NCBI GenBank assembly: GCA_043719385.1
Contig: JAYSTY010000187.1
Location: 1 to 8,353, forward strand
Origin: JAFDVL01 sp043719385
GTDB taxonomy: Bacteria > Acidobacteriota > Blastocatellia > RBC074
Reading direction: 5' to 3'
DNA length: 8,353 nt
The notes under the pieces are model-generated. The model did not search any database and was not told the DNA's origin. It saw only the letters and a list, made by a program, of their open reading frames with translations. Positions 1 through 5,709 of the stretch are shown here, in pieces. The translations under genes and the position numbers were made by a program. Numbering within the stretch: position 1 is the stretch's first letter; the number at the start of each line of letters is the position of its first letter.

Positions 1-256
1 GCAATAACTCTTTCGCCTGATCGTACTGACCTTTTAACTGCTCGAACTGCGCTTTATATTCAGGTAAATGCGATTCGACAATCGCGGCCTCGGCGTTACT
101 GTGTTTCAGGCCACTGAGTTTAGTCCTGAGTTCCAGCGTTTCCGCTCGGGTGGATGAAAGCAGAAAGTAATCAAAGCCATACCAGATGCCGGCGGCTACC
201 AGCATCATCAGGAAAAATCTGGCAAACCAATGTAAATCGTTGAATTTCTCTAACAT
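1..256 (-). CDS. pilO: Type IV pilus inner-membrane assembly protein PilO, N-terminal part
   Basis: The frame opens at the ATG on the minus strand (complement of 254-256) and runs off the window edge, giving 85 of the roughly 200 residues usual for PilO. Residues 1-11 are cytoplasmic, residues about 12-33 (from ARFFLMMLVAAGIWYGF) form one membrane helix, and residues 37-85 are charged and heptad-like, fitting the periplasmic coiled coil that pairs with PilN. In known systems PilO forms a heterodimer with PilN and links the PilM ring to PilP and the PilQ secretin. The call rests on topology plus its place directly after pilM and pilN; the ferredoxin-like C-terminal domain lies outside the window. 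The ribosome-binding site is weak: an A-rich AAGAAAAG abuts the start and AAAGG lies a little upstream. pilP and pilQ are expected beyond base 1. Confidence 0.85.
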   Translation of the reverse strand, partial: MLEKFNDLHWFARFFLMMLVAAGIWYGFDYFLLSSTRAETLELRTKLSGLKHSNAEAAIVESHLPEYKAQFEQLKGQYDQAKELL

Positions 257-334
257 CTTTTCTTAACCTTTGTGAAGCCCGCCGCACTAGAAATCGTTAG
301 CGGCGGAAGCCAAAGAAACCAGGCTTCGGGGTAA
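257..334 (-). promoter_or_regulatory. pilN-pilO gap with two adjacent inverted repeats
   Basis: The 78-nt gap holds two stem-loops as read on the pil transcript (minus strand). The first pairs GAAGCC with GGCTTC (6 bp, positions 327-322 and 311-306, 10-nt loop). The second pairs CCGCCGC with GCGGCGG (7 bp, 306-300 and 285-279, 14-nt loop). They share base 306, so they abut. No T-run follows the second stem, so a simple factor-independent terminator is unlikely. A role in RNA processing, attenuation or stability is inference only. Confidence 0.4.
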
Positions 335-1105
335 TTACTTATTGTCAGTTGGGGCGGACGCTTGTTTGGCGGGAGTTGGTGTTCCTGCCTGATTATTGGC
401 GGTAGCCGGATTGACCAGCAGATTTTGCGGGCTGTAAGTACAGCGAATGTTGAACTGGACTGCCTCTTTCGCAATTTTACTTTCGGCTGGCTTTGACGCA
501 GCGCCTTTAGCCTGTGCCGTTTTTGCTTCGTCCTGAAGTTCAGGGTTTGCCACCAGTCTGGTCTCTACTGTAAATTTGGTAAACCAGCCATCAGAAAACT
601 CAATATTTTTGGCAAAGGCTGTGACCTGCGCTTCGTTGGGAGAGTAACCGCTGATGACAAATGTTTCATCCTTGTTAGTTTTATCTTTGGTGTCACCATT
701 CGCGCCACCTTCCTGTTTGACTGAGGTCAGTCGAAACAAGTTATCCGCCGGCAATTTACCATCCACTAATTGCAGCAAACGCAGCGGGCCGGTTTGTTCG
801 GAACGCAAACGCATAATGGCGTTGATTCGTTCTTCGACGGCTTTATTCTTATCCTGCAAGTCCTTCGCCTGTTTGATTACCGGTTGCAACCGATCAAACG
901 TCGCCTGTTCAACTTTTGTTTCTTCATCCACGCGAGAATGATCGCGTCTGACAATGTAAAAGTCGGTCAGCATCGCTAACACACAGGCACCTGTCGCAAT
1001 GAGCAATAACAGCGTTTGCTGTGTGCTTTTATTACTGATTGCGCTTTCGACTACATCGAGATTGGTGTTTTCGACGGCGCTATTTAGGAGGTTAACTTTA
1101 ATCAT
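335..1105 (-). CDS. pilN: Type IV pilus inner-membrane assembly protein PilN
   Basis: This 256-residue bitopic membrane protein opens with MIKVNLLNSA, the short cytoplasmic motif (INLLP-like) that PilN uses to dock into the PilM groove. One membrane helix spans residues about 30-51 and a charged coiled-coil stretch covers 53-100. A periplasmic ferredoxin-like region follows, with strands around 120-130, 147-153, 173-186 and 214-224. It is interrupted by a Lys/Asp-rich loop (131-147) and an Ala/Lys/Glu-rich stretch (188-213). Residues 229-256 are an Ala/Thr/Pro/Asn-rich tail with no evident fold. At 256 residues it is longer than the usual 180-200, because of the loops and tail. It lies 66 nt after pilM and 78 nt before pilO on the same strand, so one operon is likely. 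No good Shine-Dalgarno sequence precedes the ATG; the upstream bases are a heptad repeat. The start is kept because the PilM-binding motif begins at residue 2. Confidence 0.9.
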   Translation of the reverse strand: MIKVNLLNSAVENTNLDVVESAISNKSTQQTLLLLIATGACVLAMLTDFYIVRRDHSRVDEETKVEQATFDRLQPVIKQAKDLQDKNKAVEERINAIMRLRSEQTGPLRLLQLVDGKLPADNLFRLTSVKQEGGANGDTKDKTNKDETFVISGYSPNEAQVTAFAKNIEFSDGWFTKFTVETRLVANPELQDEAKTAQAKGAASKPAESKIAKEAVQFNIRCTYSPQNLLVNPATANNQAGTPTPAKQASAPTDNK

Positions 1106-1114
1106 AAGTTTGTC

Positions 1115-1142
1115 AGTGGTTAGTGTTTAGTGGAAAGTGATT
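1115..1142. repeat. Four-copy period-7 tandem repeat (AGTGNNN) between pilM and pilN
   Basis: Four consecutive heptads read AGTGGTT, AGTGTTT, AGTGGAA and AGTGATT on the plus strand (CACT every seven bases on the pil transcript). The AGTG core is invariant while the other three bases vary. The array ends ten bases from the pilN start codon and occupies the place of its ribosome-binding site. Short intergenic heptads of this TTAGTGG type occur in several bacterial phyla; no function is known to me. Confidence 0.6.
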
Positions 1143-1171
1143 TCTGAGCGTCAATCACCAACCGCTGAAAT

Positions 1172-2290
1172 TTATCCATCGCTGCGGAGCGCCAAACCAA
1201 CCGCGACAGCCATATCGGGCGCGAATTCACGGAGGTATTCCTCGTTAAATTTTGCGGCGTCTACAATCAGATTGCGGAAAGGATCAAACGGCTCGACATA
1301 AACCTGAAAGCGACCGGAGAGGCAGGGGATTAAATTAGCAACTTTTGACCCGCCACCGGCCACCAGCATCCCGATAATTTTGTCGCCCTCCGGCGCTTGC
1401 TGATGAAAAAAATCAAGCGTGCGCTGAATTTCATTGGCGAGCATTTCGGTTACTGTTTGCAGCGCCTGAAAGGTCTCATCAAGCGTTGTTTCGCACCCTT
1501 CCGGTCGGCCCCCGCGTTTGAGAATTTCGCCTTCTTCAAAAGTTAAATTGAATTTCTTCTGCAGGGTATCGGTATATTGATTACCACCCATTGAAACGTC
1601 ACGCGTGAAGATCGAAGAAATTCCTCGGACAATATTAATGTTCGTGACGCTGGCTCCAATGTTCAGTAAGACCACCGTTTGATCCGGGCGCGGAACGTAA
1701 TTAATTTCATAAGCGTTTTGCAGCGCGAATGAATCTACATCAACGATGGAAGTCGTTTTGCCCGCTTGCGCAATGACCTGGGTCAATTGCGTCACCATGT
1801 CTTTTTTGCACGCCACCAGCAGCACGTCCATCATCTCGCTCTCGCCATCACTTTCCAGCACGTGATAATCAAGGTTGACATCCTGAATATCGAACGGAAT
1901 ATGTTGTTGTGCTTCCCAGTTAATTTGATCGCGCAATTCTTCCGGTCCCATCACTGGCAGTTGAACTTTTTTGACAATCACTGCATTGCCCGAAAGTGAG
2001 GTAGCGATGAACTGGCTCTGGATTCCCTGTTCGATAAAAGCATTGCTAATGCAATCGGAAACGTGGTTACCGTCAATGATTTGACCATCAACGATGGAAT
2101 CCGGCATCAGATCAATTTGTGCAATGTTGAGTAGCTCAAACTGATCTTTGTTGGGCCTTAGCTCGGCCACTTTGATGCGGCTGGAACCGATGTCCACACC
2201 GACGACACTTTTTTTCCTTTTGCCTAACCCAGAGAAAGAAGAAAAAGAAGGGAAGCTGGCAGGTAATTTGAACGATGGCATTGAGATCAT
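1172..2290 (-). CDS. pilM: Type IV pilus assembly protein PilM, actin-like
   Basis: PilM is a cytoplasmic FtsA/actin-fold protein that binds nucleotide, captures the N-terminal peptide of PilN and forms the inner ring of the type IV pilus machine. The 372 residues show the expected order: a phosphate-1 loop (VVGVDIGSSRIKVAEL, 29-44), the PilM-specific region with INWEAQQHIPFD (123-134), a second phosphate-type loop (VVLLNIGASVTNINI, 206-220) and the adenosine motif LVAGGGSKVANL (309-320). The length is slightly above the family norm because residues 1-27 form a Ser/Phe/Pro-rich leader (PSFKLP, PSFSSFSGLGKRKK) ahead of the fold. The ATG at 2290 is preceded by GGAG six bases upstream, which favours it over the Met at residue 4. 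This is the first gene of the pilMNO run, so its promoter should lie in 2291-2748. Confidence 0.94.
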   Translation of the reverse strand: MISMPSFKLPASFPSFSSFSGLGKRKKSVVGVDIGSSRIKVAELRPNKDQFELLNIAQIDLMPDSIVDGQIIDGNHVSDCISNAFIEQGIQSQFIATSLSGNAVIVKKVQLPVMGPEELRDQINWEAQQHIPFDIQDVNLDYHVLESDGESEMMDVLLVACKKDMVTQLTQVIAQAGKTTSIVDVDSFALQNAYEINYVPRPDQTVVLLNIGASVTNINIVRGISSIFTRDVSMGGNQYTDTLQKKFNLTFEEGEILKRGGRPEGCETTLDETFQALQTVTEMLANEIQRTLDFFHQQAPEGDKIIGMLVAGGGSKVANLIPCLSGRFQVYVEPFDPFRNLIVDAAKFNEEYLREFAPDMAVAVGLALRSDG

Positions 2291-2520
2291 TAAAGACTCC
2301 GGTCTTGCTTGTGTGCCTGTTGGGTGAAAGTCAAATCACTTGTCAAAGTGACACAAATGACGAATTCGTGAAGGTGACAACTTCAATTGTTGGGTTGATT
2401 GATGACGACTGTGAGGCAGAGCGTTTGGGGCCCCCGGGAAGGAAAACAGCCAAACTGAACGGTTGTACAAGTAACATTCCCAGGCTGTTATTGTCAATAA
2501 ATTTCTTCCGGGACACCTGC

Positions 2521-2548
2521 TTTAAAGGTTTGGCAATTCCGTTATAAA
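2521..2548 (+). promoter_or_regulatory. Weak candidate promoter for the cotH-like operon
   Basis: TTTAAA at 2521-2526 and TATAAA at 2543-2548, with a 16-base spacer, match the sigma-70 consensus at four and five of six positions. A start near 2555 would give a leader of about 190 nt. The region is AT-rich, so chance matches are likely, and the alternative pair at 2663-2690 is about as plausible. Confidence 0.2.
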
Positions 2549-2694
2549 TCTTACAAATTCAGCCCTGAGAGCAAAATAAAATTCCGTGCAAAGCCAATTT
2601 TTTGCGCGTCATCTGAAAAATAAATTTACATAGCTTACAACGAATTTACTTCTCCCTGACCTTTTGCATTTGGCTTTAGTCCATTATCCTCAGT

Positions 2695-2707
2695 CAGGTA
2701 AAACCTG
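2695..2707. promoter_or_regulatory. Small dyad upstream of the cotH-like gene
   Basis: A perfect inverted repeat CAGGT-AAA-ACCTG sits five bases after the TATCCT candidate -10 and 41 bases before the start codon. It could be an operator or a small leader hairpin. Five-base arms are short enough to arise by chance. Confidence 0.2.
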
Positions 2708-2748
2708 TAGTAAAGCTGTCTGCTCGATTCCAATAGAAAGGTCGCGCT

Positions 2749-4866
2749 ATGAAATCATTTCGATTCAGGAAAACTGTTTTCGTCACCTTCATCTTATGTT
2801 TTTTTATTTTGGGGTTATTTCTCCGGCCCAACGTTGCGGCAAATTATCAAAATAATCCCACTCAAAAAGCTGAGGCCAGGCCAGATAAGAAAGAAGCAAA
2901 AGACGAATCTGCTTCACTTTTCGGGCTGGATAAAGTTTTGACCATTCATCTCAGGCTGACACAGGAAGCCTGGGATACGGCGCAACCTCCCGAACGAGCA
3001 AATGGACGAATGATAATTGGCGGCAGGCCAACTCCCGCCCCGGTTGAACCAACTCCCGCACCCAAAAGTAGTGCCGCAAAAAACACGAAAAAAAAGAAAC
3101 ACGGCGGCTTCGGGATCGAATTTGAATACGTGCATGGCGACGTAGAAATTGATGGTCAGCCTTTCAAAGACGCCGGCGTTCGCTTCAAGGGCAATTCATC
3201 GTACATGAGTTCATCACGCGGCCTGAAGCGTCCTTTCAAATTTAAATTTGATCGCTATGTGAAAGACGGCGAGTTTCGCGGAATGACGACCATAAACCTC
3301 AGCAACAATGCGATGGACGCTTCACAAATGCGCGAGGCGTTGTCTTATGAAGTGTTTCGGCAGGCTGGAATTCCCTGTGCCCGCACCGCGTTTGCCAAAC
3401 TTTATTTGACGATTCCCGGTAAGTACGACCAGCAATATATCGGGCTTTACACCATGGTCGAACAGATAGATGAAACGTTTTTGCTGCGGAACCTTGGCAA
3501 TGACAGCGGCTTATTGCTCAAGCCTGAAAGAGTCATGGGCTTGCAATATTTCGGCGCAGACTGGAGCGCCTACAATGACCTCTACGCTCCGAAATCAGGT
3601 CATAAGGGAAAGCAGGGCGACAGAGCCAAACAACGCCTGATTGAATTTGCCAAATTAGTAAATATTTCTGACGACACAGAATTCAAAAGCAAAATCGCGT
3701 CGTACCTTGACGTAGACGAATTCCTGCGCTTTTTAGCAGGCAATGCCATCACCGCAAATTTGGATAGTTTTTTGAGCATGGGACACAATTATTATTTGTA
3801 TCTGAATCCTGCGACAAACAAATTTATGTTCATTCCCTGGGATTTGAATATGGCGTTCGGTGGTTTCGGCATGGCGGGCGGAGGTGAACAGCAAATAGAT
3901 TTGAGTATTAATCATCCACACTCCGGGCAAAACAAATTAATTGAACGCCTGCTGGAAATGCCCGAAGTCAAAGCGGCGTATCACGAACATTTGCAAAAAA
4001 TGTTGACCACTGCTTTCAATCCCAAAAAGTTACAACTCCAGCTTGAGGCAATTGAAAAACTCACGGCTGACGCGATCAAAGCCGAGCCTGAACCGGCAGG
4101 GATGATGGGGCCGGGGATGCGTGGCGGCAATCCGCCGCCAAATGGTCAGGGCGGAATGGGGCGAGGGATGAGAATGCCAGCGCCACCGCTCAGGGATTTT
4201 ATTGCGCGGCGGGCTGAATCTGTCAGTCTGCAATTACAGGGTAAGACGCAGGGCTACATTCCACAGAATCGCATGGGCGGAGGCGGAATGATGATGATCG
4301 GAAATATCGGTGAGATCCATGCCCCGCAATTGCTCAAGGCAATGGACGCGGATCACGACAGCAAAGTTACCGCCGCAGAATTTGCCGCCAGCACAAAACA
4401 ATTTTTTGCCGCCGCTGACAAAGATAAAAATGGCAAACTTGATAACGATGAAATAGTGACGGAGCTAAACCGCATTATCCCAATGCCTGGGCCGCCGCCG
4501 GGCATGGGAGGCAATCTGCCCATGCCGCCACCGCCACCGCCAGCCAATAATCAAAATCAAATTGAGATTATTGCTCCGCCAGGCAGGATGCGAGATATGC
4601 CAGGCGGAGGCATGGGAGGTTTCCCGCCCGGCGGTCTTTTTGCCGGAGTTTTGCTAAAGCTTGCCGATGCCGACAATGATGGTCAGATCACAGCATCAGA
4701 ATGGGAAGCCGCGAGCCGGAAAACATTTGCCGCCTGGGATACTGATAAAAATGGCTGGCTGAGTGAAAAAGAAATTATTGCCGGAATCGGGCAGGCAATA
4801 CCTCCTCCAGGCCTGCCAGGAGCCATTGCGCCAGTTCGGGTGACTGGAAAAGGAACGCCACAATGA
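2749..4866 (+). CDS. Secreted CotH-kinase-fold protein with two pairs of EF-hands
   Basis: The 705-residue product starts with a signal peptide (basic MKSFRFRK, hydrophobic core 10-24, possible cleavage near NVAAN at 28-32). A Pro/Lys-rich linker follows, then a CotH-type domain (about 58-430): GVRFKGNSS (143-151), NLSNN (183-187), GLYTMVEQID (232-241), NLDS with Asp339, HNYYLY (346-351) and FIPWDLNMAFG with Asp365. In spore-coat CotH this fold is an atypical protein kinase, with conserved Asp residues in the last two motifs for catalysis and metal; the substrate here is unknown. Beyond a Met/Gly/Pro-rich segment (450-478) come four canonical EF-hand loops, at 533-544, 557-568, 640-651 and 664-675, in two pairs split by a Pro/Gly/Met-rich spacer. 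All four begin with Asp, end with Glu at position 12 and have oxygen ligands at 3 and 5, so calcium binding is likely. AAAGG seven bases upstream supports the start. A DUF4956 gene follows after 45 nt. Confidence 0.88.
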   Translation: MKSFRFRKTVFVTFILCFFILGLFLRPNVAANYQNNPTQKAEARPDKKEAKDESASLFGLDKVLTIHLRLTQEAWDTAQPPERANGRMIIGGRPTPAPVEPTPAPKSSAAKNTKKKKHGGFGIEFEYVHGDVEIDGQPFKDAGVRFKGNSSYMSSSRGLKRPFKFKFDRYVKDGEFRGMTTINLSNNAMDASQMREALSYEVFRQAGIPCARTAFAKLYLTIPGKYDQQYIGLYTMVEQIDETFLLRNLGNDSGLLLKPERVMGLQYFGADWSAYNDLYAPKSGHKGKQGDRAKQRLIEFAKLVNISDDTEFKSKIASYLDVDEFLRFLAGNAITANLDSFLSMGHNYYLYLNPATNKFMFIPWDLNMAFGGFGMAGGGEQQIDLSINHPHSGQNKLIERLLEMPEVKAAYHEHLQKMLTTAFNPKKLQLQLEAIEKLTADAIKAEPEPAGMMGPGMRGGNPPPNGQGGMGRGMRMPAPPLRDFIARRAESVSLQLQGKTQGYIPQNRMGGGGMMMIGNIGEIHAPQLLKAMDADHDSKVTAAEFAASTKQFFAAADKDKNGKLDNDEIVTELNRIIPMPGPPPGMGGNLPMPPPPPPANNQNQIEIIAPPGRMRDMPGGGMGGFPPGGLFAGVLLKLADADNDGQITASEWEAASRKTFAAWDTDKNGWLSEKEIIAGIGQAIPPPGLPGAIAPVRVTGKGTPQ

Positions 4867-4911
4867 TCCTCAACTATTTTGTCGGGTTAGAAAATATGGA
4901 GGGACAAGCGC

Positions 4912-5592
4912 ATGCCTGAATGGTTCCAGGAAGCAATTAACAATGGGGCGGAAGTCGCGGTTTGGGTTTTGCTCCTGAGACTCGGATTGGCTTTTGCCTT
5001 GGGATTTGTCGTCGCGGGAATTTATCGCTGGACGTATGATCACGGCGAAGCTCCCTCACAGAGTTTTTTCGCTACGCTGGTATTGATGACCATCGTCATT
5101 GCGATGAGCACGCAGGTTATTGGCAACAATGTGGCGCGTGCGTTCAGCCTCGTTGGCGCCTTGTCAATCGTCCGCTTTCGCACGGTGGTGCAGGATACAC
5201 GCGACACCGCATTTGTAATTTTTTCTGTTGTCGTTGGCATGGCGGTCGGCGCGGGGCATCTTTCCGTAGCGTTGGTTGGGATCGTGATTACGGGCATCGC
5301 TTCTTTTTTGCTGCGACCAAAGGCGACCGAGTTTGGCAAATCTGATGCAGGTTTGATTTTAGTTGTCAGACTGGGGCTGGGGCGCAAACCTGAGCAAACT
5401 CTGACGAGCATTTTTGCAAGGTATCTTGCAACCTATAACCTGCGCACTACGTCAACAGCTAAACAGGGAAATGCCCTGGAATTTACTTATGAAGTGCAAT
5501 TTCTAACTGGCATAACGGGGGCTGAATTCGTCAGTGATTTGAGTCTGGCTGATGGCGTCACGAATGTAGAACTGAAAAGGATGATGGCCTGA
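4912..5592 (+). CDS. DUF4956 family integral membrane protein
   Basis: The 226-residue protein has hydrophobic segments at about 15-38, 51-70, 98-113 and 116-134, followed by a soluble domain at about 140-226. The signature GALSIVRFRT (82-91) followed by DTRDTAF (95-101) is the hallmark of DUF4956 and gives a conserved basic/acidic loop between the second and third hydrophobic segments. The tail has the alternating pattern of a small alpha/beta (ACT-like) domain and ends in VELKRMMA. Function is not established; it resembles MgtC-like and transporter-type membrane proteins in layout. The start is supported by GGAGGG (4898-4903) eight bases upstream. It sits 45 nt after the CotH/EF-hand gene with no terminator between them, so the two are probably cotranscribed. 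DUF4956 genes often neighbour CotH and VTC-domain polyphosphate polymerase genes; the VTC gene is not seen here. Confidence 0.85.
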   Translation: MPEWFQEAINNGAEVAVWVLLLRLGLAFALGFVVAGIYRWTYDHGEAPSQSFFATLVLMTIVIAMSTQVIGNNVARAFSLVGALSIVRFRTVVQDTRDTAFVIFSVVVGMAVGAGHLSVALVGIVITGIASFLLRPKATEFGKSDAGLILVVRLGLGRKPEQTLTSIFARYLATYNLRTTSTAKQGNALEFTYEVQFLTGITGAEFVSDLSLADGVTNVELKRMMA

Positions 5593-5671
5593 TTTTTACT
5601 CCGCAACATCCTTTTCCAAAACTTTTCAACAACCTGATCAATCGCGGAAACTTTCCGGGATTATTTTATTG

Positions 5672-5704
5672 ATGAATGCCGACGAGCGTTCATTTCGGAG
5701 GTGA
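5672..5704 (+). promoter_or_regulatory. Leader hairpin and minimal open frame over the ribosome-binding site of the LolA-like gene
   Basis: ATGAATGC (5672-5679) pairs with GCGTTCAT (5686-5693), an 8-bp stem with one G-U pair and a CGACGA loop. It ends three bases before a full-length Shine-Dalgarno sequence GGAGGTGA (5697-5704), which lies five bases from the ATG at 5710. The same bases form an 11-codon frame (MNADERSFRR, then TGA) whose stop lies inside the Shine-Dalgarno. There is no good ribosome-binding site for the mini-frame, so it may be chance; the hairpin and strong Shine-Dalgarno are the firmer observations. Confidence 0.35.
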
Positions 5705-5709
5705 AATAA

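Larger units (their letters stand above)
2291..2748. other. Divergent intergenic region between pilM and the cotH-like gene
   Basis: These 458 bp carry no convincing gene. They should hold the promoters of both flanking operons, but neither is clear. On the minus strand a consensus TTGACA lies at 2497-2492, with only a poor -10 (around TTACTT) 17 bases on. On the plus strand TTTAAA (2521-2526) and TATAAA (2543-2548) are 16 bases apart, and a second weak pair is TTTGCA (2663-2668) with TATCCT (2685-2690). Small dyads include TGTCA-AAG-TGACA (2341-2353), the overlapping palindromes GGGGCCCC and CCCGGG (2427-2438), AACAGCC/GGCTGTT (2445-2451 and 2483-2489), TTATT-GTC-AATAA (2488-2500), an 8-bp stem with one G-T pair (2585-2592 and 2601-2608) and CAGGT-AAA-ACCTG (2695-2707). 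No tRNA, riboswitch or insertion sequence was recognised. Confidence 0.5.

Noticed and set aside
2445..2489. AACAGCC/GGCTGTT as a terminator or RNA gene
   Set aside because: The 31-base loop and lack of a T-run after the stem make a terminator unlikely, and no RNA family was recognised.
2275..2547. Plus-strand open frame of 90 codons over the pilM start and the intergenic region
   Set aside because: It begins antisense within pilM, has no convincing ribosome-binding site, and its product shows no recognisable pattern.
3829..3861. PWDLN in the CotH domain as a lost catalytic acid (PWDxD expected)
   Set aside because: As I recall the family, Asn at this second position is frequent in secreted bacterial CotH proteins with an otherwise intact domain, so it is not good evidence of inactivation.
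5645..5669. CGGAAA-C-TTTCCG followed by an AT-rich run as a terminator after the DUF4956 gene
   Set aside because: The dyad has a one-base centre, so only about four pairs can form as a hairpin, and the following run is interrupted by A residues.
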